The notes beneath the pieces were generated by a model. It was not told where the DNA came from. It ran no database searches and worked only from the letters and a program-made list of their open reading frames with translations. Made by a program: the position numbers and the translations under genes. From JBARRS01 sp049644345 (lineage in GTDB: Bacteria > Actinomycetota > Thermoleophilia > Gaiellales > Gaiellaceae), in assembly GCA_049644345.1 (NCBI GenBank), contig JBARRS010000142.1, forward strand, positions 1 to 28,366: a stretch of 28,366 nt of DNA, written 5' to 3'. Shown piece by piece: positions 1 through 7,758 of the stretch (the first letter of the stretch is position 1; the number at the start of each line of letters is the position of its first letter).

Positions 1-123
1 ATCGTGTACCAGCCGGATTCCGGGGCCATCCACCTCAACACCTGGGCAACGCTGTTCGCTGCTCAGGCGCTCGCGATGGCCGTAGCCGCGGCGGCACCGA
101 TCTCATGGCAGGAACTGGTGTAG
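1..123 (+). CDS. C-terminal end of an unrecognised protein (partial, 5' end outside window)
   Basis: Reading frame 1 is open from the first base and stops at TAG 121-123, giving 40 residues that begin IVYQPDSGAIHLNTWATLFA and run into an alanine-rich helix. The mix of residues and the codon bias look like real coding sequence, unlike the following 480 bp. I do not recognise the family from this short tail. The 5' part lies to the left of the window, so no start or domain can be described. Confidence 0.55.
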   Translation: MVYQPDSGAIHLNTWATLFAAQALAMAVAAAAPISWQELV

Positions 124-602
124 GCGCCATGCCGAGACGGGGCGAGCCGCGCGCTTTCGCGGCTGCGTCACGGCTTGCGTTCGGCTCGTCAACTGGAAGC
201 AGCGTTGGGCTCAATCGCGACAGTTGGCTTAGCTCCTCCGCCTGTCCTCAGCCAGGCCGGCGTCATCAATCCGCTCTGGGGGTTTGGTAGGGCAGTTCGA
301 CACCGATCTCTTTACCCCGAAGGGCGAGCCTGCTGGATGGCTACTCGATCCACGTCTAGTGGGTTCAAGGCGATTTCAAGAAGTTCGAGAAGCGGCTGGG
401 CTAGGGCGCGGCTCGAACTTGCTCGTGGGCGCGTTTCGCGCCCCGAACGGCAACGACGATCGGATTCCAGTGAAAGCGCGTGACCTCGGGGCGGCGGTTC
501 GGAGATCTGCGATTCGTGCCAACTGTTGCGTGAAGGGTTGCGGGAGTAGAAAATGAATAGGCTCCACGCGTTGCCCAGTCACCGAAGTGGAGGAAACCCA
601 TC
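124..602. other. About 480 bp without a convincing gene
   Basis: Several overlapping open frames exist on both strands here, but none has a Shine-Dalgarno sequence, recognisable motif or consistent codon bias, and the base composition is less GC-biased than in the flanking genes. I found no tRNA cloverleaf, no array and no clear terminator. The right end (about 588-593, TGGAGG) supplies the ribosome-binding site of the PAS gene. The stretch could be a decayed gene, since one plus frame (284-556) stays open for 90 codons, but nothing in it is recognisable. Confidence 0.4.
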
Positions 603-1952
603 GTGGCCAAGAAGGTGCTGAACCCGCCTGCAAGAACGGCGAAGAAGGACGGCGCCTCGCCGGCGAAGAGCCGCGCGGCCGCTCAGGCCGACGGCACCCG
701 CGCGGGCGGTCCGCTTGCCGCCGACATCATCATCGCCAACGCCCCTGACCCGGTGTTCGTCTCCGACCTGGAAGGCAAGATCCTCCAGGCCAACGACGCG
801 GTCTCGCAGCTGCTCGGCTTCCGCCGGGACGAAGTGGTCGAGCAGTCGCTCTCGCAGTTCATCAGCCCGGAGGAGACCCGCGAGTTCACCGCCGCCCTCG
901 ACGAGGTGGTCGAGCGCGGCGTCACCCGTAACGCGGTCCTGAACCCGCGCAGCGCCTCCGGCGAGGTGATCCCGACGACGCTCAACGCCTCCGCGCTGCG
1001 CGACTCGGACGGGAAGGTGATCGGGGCGATCGGAATCCTGCGTGACATGCGCGAGCTCGACAAGGCACGCGCGTACGCGGAGAGCCTGATCAAGAACGCC
1101 CCGGACCCGGTGTTCGTCTCCGACCTGGAAGGCAAGATCCTCCAGGCCAACGACGCCGTTTCCGAGCTGCTCGGCTTCCGCCAGGACGAGGTCGTCGAGC
1201 AGTCGCTCTCGCGCTTCATCAGCCCGGAGGAGACCCGCGAGTTCACCGCCGCGCTGCGCGAGGTGGTCGAGCGCGGCGTCACCCGGAACGCGGTGCTGAA
1301 CCCGCGCAGCGCCTCCGGCGAGGTGATCCCGACGAGCCTGAACGCCTCCGCCCTGCGCGACTCCGAGGGCAACGTCATCGGCGCGATCGGCGTGCTCCGT
1401 GACATGCGCGAGCTGGACAAGGCACGCGCGTACGCGGAGAGCCTGATCGAGAACGCCCCCGACCCGGTGTTCGTCTCCGACCTGGAAGGCAAGATCCTCC
1501 AGGCCAACGACGCCGTTTCCGAGCTGCTCGGCTTCCGCAAGGACGAGGTCGTCGAGCAGTCGCTCTCACGCTTCATCAGCCAGGAAGAGACGCGGGAGTT
1601 CACCGCCGCGGTCCGCGAGGTGGTCGAGCGCGGCGTCACCCGGAATGCGGTCCTGAACCCGCGCAGCGCCTCCGGCGAGGTAATCCCGACCACGCTCAAC
1701 GCCTCCGCCCTGCGCGACTCGGACGGAAAGGTGATCGGCGCGATCGGAATCCTCCGCGACATGCGCGCCTACGAGCAGGTCGTGCGCGATCTCGAGCAGT
1801 CCAAGACCGAGCTGCAGGAGAAGATCCTCGACCTCGAGAAGTTCGAGGAAGTCGTCGTCGGGCGCGAGCTGAAGATGATCGCGCTCGAGAAGGAGCTCGA
1901 GAGCGTTCAGCAAGACATCGCGAAGCTGAGGGCCGAGCGCGCGCCAGCCTGA
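603..1952 (+). CDS. Triple-PAS sensory protein with C-terminal coiled coil
   Basis: 449 residues starting at GTG 603, with TGGAGG 9 nt upstream. A low-complexity Lys/Ala N-terminus (1-40) is followed by three PAS domains starting near residues 46, 165 and 284. Each opens with NAPDPVFVSDLEGKILQAND, and the spacing is exactly 119 residues. The last ~55 residues form a charged coiled coil containing VVVGRELKMIALEKELE, a linker type often seen next to PAS or kinase modules. There is no membrane segment, kinase, GGDEF or DNA-binding domain, so it is a cytoplasmic sensor or scaffold that must act through a partner. Its stop overlaps the start of the histidine kinase (TGATG), so the two are probably made together and may interact through their coiled coils. 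The ligand is unknown; no heme or flavin signature was recognised. Confidence 0.85.
   Translation: MAKKVLNPPARTAKKDGASPAKSRAAAQADGTRAGGPLAADIIIANAPDPVFVSDLEGKILQANDAVSQLLGFRRDEVVEQSLSQFISPEETREFTAALDEVVERGVTRNAVLNPRSASGEVIPTTLNASALRDSDGKVIGAIGILRDMRELDKARAYAESLIKNAPDPVFVSDLEGKILQANDAVSELLGFRQDEVVEQSLSRFISPEETREFTAALREVVERGVTRNAVLNPRSASGEVIPTSLNASALRDSEGNVIGAIGVLRDMRELDKARAYAESLIENAPDPVFVSDLEGKILQANDAVSELLGFRKDEVVEQSLSRFISQEETREFTAAVREVVERGVTRNAVLNPRSASGEVIPTTLNASALRDSDGKVIGAIGILRDMRAYEQVVRDLEQSKTELQEKILDLEKFEEVVVGRELKMIALEKELESVQQDIAKLRAERAPA
738..1766 (+). repeat. Tandem 357-bp repeat, three copies, encoding the PAS domains
   Basis: Units begin at 738, 1095 and 1452, exactly 357 bp (119 codons) apart; the third diverges after about 1766. 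By eye, copies 1 and 2 differ at about eight or nine of 119 residues, and copies 2 and 3 at about eight. The first ~50 bases of each unit are identical even at silent positions. That indicates recent duplication or ongoing gene conversion rather than three ancient PAS domains. Confidence 0.93.
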
Positions 1953-3100
1953 TGGCCGTGGAGCGGGAAGAGCGAGCGCGGGCTACTGTGAAGGACGGCG
2001 CGTCGCCCAGCGAGCAGACGCTCAAGCAACGGATCGAGCAGCTTCAGGACCGGGTGCACCGAGGCGAGGAACGCCGCCGGGCGCTTCTGCACATCATGGG
2101 CGACCTCAACGAGTCGAACCGGAAGCTGGGCGATCAGCGCAAGGCGATGCTGCACATCCTCGCCGACTACGAAAACGATCGAAGCCGCCTCGCTCGACAG
2201 ACCGAGCGGCTCGACAATTCCCGGCGCGCCCTGCTGCACATCCTCCAGGATTCGCACGAGTCCAACCTCAAGCTCGGCGACAGCCGCAAGGCAATGATCC
2301 ACATCATGGGCGACCTGCGGGAAACGACGCAGGAGATGGAGCGGCGCGAGCAGGAGCTGCGAAACAAGCAGGAGCAGCTGGTTCAGGCCGGGAAGCTCGC
2401 GACGCTAGGCGAGCTGACGACGGGGGTCGCTCACGAGCTGAACAACCCGCTCAACAACATCGGCCTTTTCGTCGGCAACGTGATCGACCGCGTCGAGCTG
2501 GGCGAGTTCGACAAGGAGCATGTGGTGGGAGACCTCGAGCGGGCGATGGAACAGGTGCGGAAGGCAACCGAGATCATCTCGCACTTGCGCGCGTTCGGCC
2601 GCGCGGCGCCGGTCACGATCGAGCGGGTCGACGTCGACGAGGTGATCGAGCGCTCGCTGTCGCTCATGCAGGAGCAGCTGCGTCTGCGTGCGATCGACGT
2701 CGAGCTCGACCTCTGCCCCGATCAGCTCGTGGTGCTCGGGAACCCGATCCAGCTCGAGCAGGTCTTCATCAACCTGCTCGCGAACGCCCGCGACGCGCTC
2801 GCCGATTCTCCTCGGCGGACGATCCGGATCGCCTCGGAGCGGAAAGACGAGACGATCAAGATCTCAGTCTCGGACAGCGGGCCCGGCATCCCCTCGGGGC
2901 TCGAGCAGCGGATTTTCGACCCGTTCTTCACGACGAAGGAGGTCGGCACCGGCACAGGGCTCGGCCTCTCGATCACGTACAGCATCGTCCAGGAGCACGG
3001 CGGCCAGGTCTCCGTCGCCGGCCGGCGGGGCAAGGGTGCGACCTTCGAGGTCGAGCTGCCTGTCGCCGGCGAGCCGCCTGCCGAGGAGTTGCTGCTCTGA
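1952..3100 (+). CDS. Cytoplasmic sensor histidine kinase with histidine-bearing heptad repeat
   Basis: 382 residues; ATG 1952 shares a base with the upstream stop (TGATG). Residues 25-145 are a long predicted coiled coil containing four copies of R(R/K)A(L/M)(L/I)HI, with histidines at 47, 68, 96 and 117. The kinase core follows: H-box GVAHELNNPLNNI with phospho-acceptor His161, N-box QVFINLLANARD (270-281), G1 DSGPGIP (308-314), F-box FDPFFTTK (322-329) and G2 GTGTGLGL (332-339). All catalytic motifs are intact, and the HELNNPL type is typical of NtrB-like kinases. There is no transmembrane segment or sensory domain of its own, so input probably comes from the triple-PAS protein upstream. 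The likely phosphate acceptor is the receiver domain encoded immediately downstream, also through a TGATG overlap. The partner assignments are inference from operon structure. Confidence 0.9.
   Translation: MAVEREERARATVKDGASPSEQTLKQRIEQLQDRVHRGEERRRALLHIMGDLNESNRKLGDQRKAMLHILADYENDRSRLARQTERLDNSRRALLHILQDSHESNLKLGDSRKAMIHIMGDLRETTQEMERREQELRNKQEQLVQAGKLATLGELTTGVAHELNNPLNNIGLFVGNVIDRVELGEFDKEHVVGDLERAMEQVRKATEIISHLRAFGRAAPVTIERVDVDEVIERSLSLMQEQLRLRAIDVELDLCPDQLVVLGNPIQLEQVFINLLANARDALADSPRRTIRIASERKDETIKISVSDSGPGIPSGLEQRIFDPFFTTKEVGTGTGLGLSITYSIVQEHGGQVSVAGRRGKGATFEVELPVAGEPPAEELLL
2075..2311 (+). repeat. Internal 147-bp-spaced repeat encoding the HI(L/M) coiled-coil motifs
   Basis: Codons 42-71 and 91-120 of the kinase encode the same pattern: RRALLHI, an ESN(R/L)KLGD link, then RKAM(L/I)HI. 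The offset is exactly 49 residues (147 bp, seven heptads). Within each unit the two HI motifs are 21 residues apart. The arrangement is an internal duplication that preserves heptad phase. Confidence 0.8.
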
Positions 3101-4587
3101 TGACGCTCGACTCGAGCGGTCGGATCCTGATCGTCGACGACGACGTCGCGCTGCTCGAAGCCCTCCCCCAGGCGCTCCGCCTTCGGCTCGACAGCGTCGT
3201 TGTCGACACCGCCGAGACGGCGGCCGAGGCGCTGGAGCGGATCCTCGCAACCGACTACGACGCGATCGTGAGCGACATCAAGATGCCCGGAATGGATGGG
3301 CTGGCCCTCCTCAACGCGGTAAAGGAGGTGCGGCCGGGAACGCCGACCTTGCTGATCACGGGCCACGGCGAGCACGACCTCGCTGTCCAGGCGCTGCGCG
3401 GCGGCGCCTACGACTTCGTCCAGAAGCCGATCGACCGCGACTACTTCGTCGCCTCGCTGGAGCGCGCGATCAAGATGCGGCGCCTCGACCGTCGAGTCGA
3501 GGAGCAGCGGATCGCGCTGGAGCGGCACGCACGGGTGCTCGAGCACGTGGACGACGGCGTCTTCCTCGTGGACGAAGGGGGGCTCATCCAGTATTGGAAC
3601 CCCGCCGCCCACGCGATCACGGGCCTTCCGCCCGAGGTGATCGTCGGGCGTCCGGCGGACCAGGCGCTGCCGGGCTGGGAGGCGGTAGCGCCGGCCGTGC
3701 CGATTGCCTCGGTCCCGGGTCCCGGGAGCCGCAGCGCGAAAACGCTCCCGCTCGAGATCGAGGGACAGGAGCTCTGGCTTTCGATCTCCGGCGTCAAGTT
3801 CGACGACGGCGTCGTGTACGCGTTCCGCAACCTGACGGCCGAGCGGGCGCTCGACGAGCTGAAGGGCGAGTTCGTCGCGACCGTCTCGCACGAGCTGCGC
3901 ACCCCGCTCGCCGCCATCTACGGCTCGGCGCAGACGCTGCGCCGCCGCGATCTCGTGCTCGACGAGCAGGCGAAGGAGCGCCTGCTCGAGGTGATCGCGC
4001 AAGAGTCCGACAGGCTCACGCGGATCGCCGGCGACATCCTGCTCGCGAACGAGCTGGACTCCGGGCGTCTCCGCCTGACGACGCTGCAGGTGGACGTCGT
4101 CGAGATCGCCCGCGAGGTCGTCGAGGAGATTCGCGCCTGCTACGTCGAGCGCGACGACATCTCATTCGAGCTCGTCGCGCGGAGCTCGTCGACCGCGGTC
4201 GCGGGGGACGCCGACAAGCTCCGTCAGGTTCTGATCAATCTCATCGACAACGCCGTCAAGTACTCGCCGGACGGAGGCCACGTCGAAGTCCGTGTCGACC
4301 CCCGCGAGAACGGTCTCACGCTCACCGTGCGCGACGAGGGGCTCGGCATCCCGCACGGCGAGCAGGACCGCATCTTCGGCAAGTTCTACAGGGTGGATCC
4401 GCAGCTGACGCGCGGGGTGGGCGGAACCGGCCTCGGCCTCTACATCTGCCGCGAGCTCGTCCGGCGGATGGGAGGTCGGATCGCGGTCCGCTCGAAGGAG
4501 GGCGCGGGCTCCGCGTTCGTCGTCGACCTGCCCGCGGTCGCCGCCGAAGAACGCGCGCAAGACACCGCCGTCGCGCAGACGGCATAG
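3100..4587 (+). CDS. Hybrid receiver-PAS-histidine kinase
   Basis: 495 residues; ATG 3100 overlaps the preceding kinase stop (TGATG). The N-terminal receiver (about 8-125) has the acidic cluster D13-D15, phospho-acceptor D59 in SDIKMPG, T87 and K109 in QKP. A PAS domain spans about 143-250 (VLEHVDDGVFLVDEGG). The kinase has H264 in VSHELRTPL, N-box NLIDNAVKYSP (380-390), G1 DEGLGIP (412-418) and G2 GGTGLGL (441-447), all intact. The receiver-first order suggests that phosphorylation by the upstream kinase controls this second kinase, making a serial relay. No DNA-binding or enzymatic output domain is attached, so the final target lies elsewhere in the genome. It ends 3 bp before the convergent gene at 4591. 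Confidence 0.92.
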   Translation: MTLDSSGRILIVDDDVALLEALPQALRLRLDSVVVDTAETAAEALERILATDYDAIVSDIKMPGMDGLALLNAVKEVRPGTPTLLITGHGEHDLAVQALRGGAYDFVQKPIDRDYFVASLERAIKMRRLDRRVEEQRIALERHARVLEHVDDGVFLVDEGGLIQYWNPAAHAITGLPPEVIVGRPADQALPGWEAVAPAVPIASVPGPGSRSAKTLPLEIEGQELWLSISGVKFDDGVVYAFRNLTAERALDELKGEFVATVSHELRTPLAAIYGSAQTLRRRDLVLDEQAKERLLEVIAQESDRLTRIAGDILLANELDSGRLRLTTLQVDVVEIAREVVEEIRACYVERDDISFELVARSSSTAVAGDADKLRQVLINLIDNAVKYSPDGGHVEVRVDPRENGLTLTVRDEGLGIPHGEQDRIFGKFYRVDPQLTRGVGGTGLGLYICRELVRRMGGRIAVRSKEGAGSAFVVDLPAVAAEERAQDTAVAQTA

Positions 4588-4590
4588 GCG

Positions 4591-4935
4591 CTAGCGGAAC
4601 GACGACCCGCGCGGCGGTACCGGGCACAGCGGCAGGAAGCGGATCGAAGCGTGGCTGCCGCGGCTGCCGACCGCGGTGACCGAGTAGCCGCTGCAGCGCT
4701 CGCTCTTCCACGGACCGAAGACGACGCGGAAGCCGCCGTCGCCGTCGGCGTTGACCACCCGGGCTTTCCTGCCGTGCAGGAACGCGGTGACGACCACGTG
4801 CTCGCGCGCCTGGAACCCGGTTCCCTTCACGGTGAACGGGTTCGTTCGCAGAAGGTGGAGCGAGGCTCTCGTCGCCGCGCCTGACGAGCCCACGAGCGTG
4901 ACGACGGCGACCAGGATCAGAAGCGATTTGCGCAC
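4591..4935 (-). CDS. Small secreted protein with an Ig-like/TIG-type sheet domain
   Basis: 114 residues from GTG 4935. The N-terminus VRKSLLILVAVVTLVGSSGA is a classic Sec signal peptide (basic start, hydrophobic core, small residues before cleavage). The mature part, with PFTVKGTGF, REHVVVTAFLHG and SYSVTAVGSRGS-like segments, reads as a short all-beta domain of about 85 residues with two cysteines that could form a disulfide. A longer open frame runs upstream to 5097, but the signal peptide and a promoter-like TATAAC 6 nt before the GTG favour the short start. It is exported and possibly surface-associated; no function is recognisable. It is convergent with the hybrid kinase gene. Confidence 0.75.
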   Translation of the reverse strand: MRKSLLILVAVVTLVGSSGAATRASLHLLRTNPFTVKGTGFQAREHVVVTAFLHGRKARVVNADGDGGFRVVFGPWKSERCSGYSVTAVGSRGSHASIRFLPLCPVPPRGSSFR

Positions 4936-4941
4936 GCGGAC

Positions 4942-4947
4942 GTTATA
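4942..4947 (-). promoter_or_regulatory. Candidate -10 element of a leaderless promoter
   Basis: On the minus strand TATAAC is followed by six bases (GTCCGC) and then the GTG start at 4935. No Shine-Dalgarno sequence is present. The spacing would place transcription initiation on or next to the start codon. Confidence 0.5.
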
Positions 4948-4981
4948 GCGGGTGAGCGGCGTGGAGGGGCCCTCAGGGGAG

Positions 4982-6988
4982 CTACGCGCGAGTTCCGGCG
5001 CTCGCACGAGCCGTTGCGACGTGCCTTGCCCGCTCCTCGAGCAGCCCCGCGAGGTCCTCGGCGGGCATCGGCCGGCCGATGAGGTAGCCCTGCGCAAATG
5101 TGCAGCCCTGTGAGCGAAGGATGTCCCAGGCCTCCTGCGACTCCACTCCCTCGGCCACCACGGCCAGGCCCAGGTTCCGCCCTAGCTCGATGGTCGAGCG
5201 GACGATCGTCGCGTCGTTCGGGTTTTCGCACATGTCCATGACGAACGAGCGGTCGATCTTGATCGTTTGTACGGGTAGGCGCCTGAGGTAAGCAAGCGAG
5301 GAATAGCCGGTCCCGAAATCGTCGATCGCCAGGCGAAGCCCCATCTCGTTCAGGCGGCTCAGCACCTGCCGTACGCGGAAGGGGTCGGCGAGGATCGTGC
5401 TCTCCGTGATCTCGAGCTCGAGTTGCTCCGGACGGACGCCCGTCTCCGCGAGCAGGCCGGCGATCAGATCCGGCAGCTCGAGGTCGAGCAGGTCAGGGAT
5501 CGTGAGGTTGACCGCGACGTGGAGATCGAGGCCGGCGGCGCACCAGGCGCTGCATTGCCGAAGTGCTGCGGCCACGACGTAACGGCTGAGGGGTTTGATG
5601 AGGCCGGTTCGCTCTGCAATCGGCACGAACTCGTTCGGCGGGATGAATCCGTGCTCGGGGTGCTGCCAACGCACGAGCGCCTCGACGCCCAAGATGCGCC
5701 CGCTCTCGAGCTCGGCCTTCGGCTGAAAATGGAGCACGAGCTGCTCATCCTCGATCGCCCGCCGAAGCTCGCCGGCGAGGGCGAGACGCGCGGTGTCGTT
5801 CGTGTCTTGCTCAGCGTCGTAGGCTGCCGTCCCTGCGCGGGCTTCCTTCGCGACGTACATCGCAACGTCGGCATGTTGGAGGAGCGCGTCGGCATCGTCG
5901 CCGTGCTCCGGATACGCGGCGATGCCGATGCTGACGGCCACCTCGAGCGGGAAGCCGCGCAGCGCGAACGGCGCTTCGAGCGCGGCATGGAGGCGCTCCG
6001 CGAGAAGCACCGCCTCCTCGGACGACGAGCTGCAGAGGATGGCGAACTCGTCACCGCCGAGACGCGCGAGCGTCTCGCTTGCGCGCATCTCGTCGCGAAG
6101 CCGAGCGCCCAGCGCCTGCAAGAGGACGTCGCCCGCCTCGTGTCCCAGCGTGTCGTTGATCCCCTTGAAGTGGTCGACGTCGAGAAACATGACGACTGCG
6201 GAGCTCCCCTCGCGCCGTGCCGCCAAGATCGACTGCTCCACCCGATCCCGAAACAGGGTCCGGTTCGGCAGGCCCGTGAGCTCGTCATGGAGAGCTCGAC
6301 GCTCGATCTCCTCCATCTGCCGGCGAAGGCGAAGCGTGACGCGGCGGAGAATCGGCGTGAGCGCGATGAAGAGGATGAGAAGAGCGACCTCGAAGACGCC
6401 GGCGATGGGCAGGAACGTCGCCGAGGCGTCCCGTGCGATCGGCCCGTAGTCCTGGAAGAGGGCAACGGTCCCGACGCCTCCTGGCAGCGCCACCGGCGCG
6501 TATGTGCGCAGAACCCTTCGCTTGCGCTCGTGCCCAGCAGTGCCGGTCGCGATGGTGGTCACGTCGCCTCGCACGGTTCCGGCGAGAGCCTCGCGGACAT
6601 TCTTCCGCTGCGAAATCGATCTGCGCCCGACGAGCCGGTGGTCGGTGCTGTAGGTGACCAGTCCATCCTGGCTGTAGAGCTCGACGAGCAGCACCCCCTC
6701 GTCGAGGACGCTCGCCTGGAACAGCCTGTCGAGCGTCGCCCTCCGAGACGCCGGAACCCCACGCTCGAAATCAGAGGCGCGCAGGGAGCCGCGGAGGGTC
6801 GACCCCGCGATCATCCGAGCGTGTGACGTCGCCCCACGCTCCGCCTGCACCGTGACCAGATGGCGAACGACCATCAGGATCGCCGCGGCGGCGAGGGCGA
6901 GCGCGATGCACGTCGAGATCGCGAAGCGGAGTACAAGGCGCGGCGGGCCATCCTGGTTCGGGGTCGAACCCCTGAGCGGCCGGGTCAC
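4982..6988 (-). CDS. Membrane-bound GGDEF-EAL protein (c-di-GMP turnover)
   Basis: 668 residues. Two transmembrane segments (about 20-42 and 193-213) bracket an extracytoplasmic sensor of about 150 residues that looks like a single CACHE-type domain. The GGDEF domain follows (LTGLPNRTLF near 237, GGDEF at 311-315); its inhibitory-site position reads RASE instead of RxxD. The EAL domain has EAL 436-438, DDFGTGYSSL, KIDRSF and AEGVES, all consistent with an active phosphodiesterase. It therefore probably binds an external small molecule and makes and/or breaks c-di-GMP; the balance cannot be read from sequence. Its GTG start overlaps the stop of the upstream gene by four bases (GTGA), so it is likely translated in a two-gene operon with the Pro/Ser-rich protein. 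Confidence 0.93.
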   Translation of the reverse strand: MTRPLRGSTPNQDGPPRLVLRFAISTCIALALAAAAILMVVRHLVTVQAERGATSHARMIAGSTLRGSLRASDFERGVPASRRATLDRLFQASVLDEGVLLVELYSQDGLVTYSTDHRLVGRRSISQRKNVREALAGTVRGDVTTIATGTAGHERKRRVLRTYAPVALPGGVGTVALFQDYGPIARDASATFLPIAGVFEVALLILFIALTPILRRVTLRLRRQMEEIERRALHDELTGLPNRTLFRDRVEQSILAARREGSSAVVMFLDVDHFKGINDTLGHEAGDVLLQALGARLRDEMRASETLARLGGDEFAILCSSSSEEAVLLAERLHAALEAPFALRGFPLEVAVSIGIAAYPEHGDDADALLQHADVAMYVAKEARAGTAAYDAEQDTNDTARLALAGELRRAIEDEQLVLHFQPKAELESGRILGVEALVRWQHPEHGFIPPNEFVPIAERTGLIKPLSRYVVAAALRQCSAWCAAGLDLHVAVNLTIPDLLDLELPDLIAGLLAETGVRPEQLELEITESTILADPFRVRQVLSRLNEMGLRLAIDDFGTGYSSLAYLRRLPVQTIKIDRSFVMDMCENPNDATIVRSTIELGRNLGLAVVAEGVESQEAWDILRSQGCTFAQGYLIGRPMPAEDLAGLLEERARHVATARASAGTRA

Positions 6989-7710
6989 GGGTGCGGTAGC
7001 GCGTTGACTGCGCCTGTTGCAGCGGCCGCGGCCGACCCCGCCGCGGTGGTGACCGTGTTGACGGCCGAGCTTGCGGCGGCGGTTGCGGTATCTACAGGCG
7101 AGGGGTTCGTGCCACCCGTAGGCGGAGGGCTTCCGGTAGGCGGAGTGCCTCCAGACTGGGTGGGGCTCGGCCCCGATGGCGACGGTCCGCCGCTCGAGGG
7201 CACAGGATTCGGCTTGACTCCGCTCTGTTCGGGGAGCGAGGTCCGGACGGGCCCGCTTGCCTTAGGCGCGGGAGCCAGCACGCCGCGACCGCTTGCCCGT
7301 CCCCTCCCGCTCACCGCCGTGATCGGCATCAGGCTGTGCCCTCCGCTGCGGCCAAGGGAGACCGTTCCATACCGCTCCCCGGGAGCCAGGATGATCGACC
7401 CGGTCGACCCAGGGCCGCGCGCGGTTTGCGCGTCGAGTACGCCCGCGTTGCCGAAGGGAACGAGCTTCGCGGCGATCCGCTCGATCGTTGCCGGCAGCGG
7501 GAGCGACATTCCGAGACCCGCGAAGATCGGCACCGGCAGCACTACGGCGAGGACGACGAGGATCCGCTGACACCGCGAACGCAGCCGGGGCGAGAGCGAC
7601 ATGAACAGCCCGCCGAAGCGCGAGCGCGCAAACGCGTGGCTCAGATGTATCGCCGCAGTCATAGAACACAGGAAGGCCGCGCTTCCTGAGGCGAACCGTA
7701 GGTGCCCCAC
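6985..7710 (-). CDS. Membrane-anchored Pro/Ser/Gly-rich protein of unknown function
   Basis: 241 residues from GTG 7710, which has GGAGGAGG about 9 nt upstream. A single hydrophobic segment near residues 50-68 (ILVVLAVVLPVPIFAGLG) should anchor it. After that come about 75 residues of mixed sequence (RIAAKLVPFG, GSIILAPGERYGTV), then a Pro/Ser/Gly/Thr-rich linker (about 150-205) and an Ala/Thr/Val-rich tail. The layout suggests an exported protein with a flexible cell-wall-spanning stalk. Internal ATG codons at 7662 and 7602 are alternative starts, but neither has a ribosome-binding site. It is coupled to the GGDEF-EAL gene by GTGA overlap, so a role in the same signalling pathway is possible, but only by association. 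Confidence 0.7.
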   Translation of the reverse strand: MGHLRFASGSAAFLCSMTAAIHLSHAFARSRFGGLFMSLSPRLRSRCQRILVVLAVVLPVPIFAGLGMSLPLPATIERIAAKLVPFGNAGVLDAQTARGPGSTGSIILAPGERYGTVSLGRSGGHSLMPITAVSGRGRASGRGVLAPAPKASGPVRTSLPEQSGVKPNPVPSSGGPSPSGPSPTQSGGTPPTGSPPPTGGTNPSPVDTATAAASSAVNTVTTAAGSAAAAATGAVNALPHP

Positions 7711-7742
7711 CCCGTCCCGCCTCCTCCAGACGGGGGATTACG

Positions 7743-7752
7743 ACCGTACGAT
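7743..7752. promoter_or_regulatory. Candidate back-to-back -10 elements for divergent genes
   Basis: The plus strand has TACGAT (7747-7752) six bases before the GTG of the DUF72 gene at 7759. The minus strand has TACGGT (plus 7743-7748) pointing at the divergent gene starting at 7710. The two hexamers share their TA, giving an ANNNTANNNT symmetric element. No good -35 is visible on either side. Confidence 0.4.
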
Positions 7753-7758
7753 GCGCCC

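Noticed and set aside
124..602. tRNA or degraded gene in the left intergenic stretch
   Set aside because: A GGTTCGGAGATC stretch near 504 resembles a T-loop, but no acceptor or anticodon stems pair around it, and no protein homology is recognisable.
683..1762. Long minus-strand open frame (359 codons) opposite the PAS repeats
   Set aside because: It is the antisense shadow of the PAS triplication; its repeats mirror the plus-strand units and its residues are Ser/Arg-rich.
2688..4679. Long plus-strand frame of 663 codons across the two kinase genes
   Set aside because: It is an Arg/Ser/Ala-rich shadow of the kinase genes in another frame; the in-frame kinase motifs are in the called genes.
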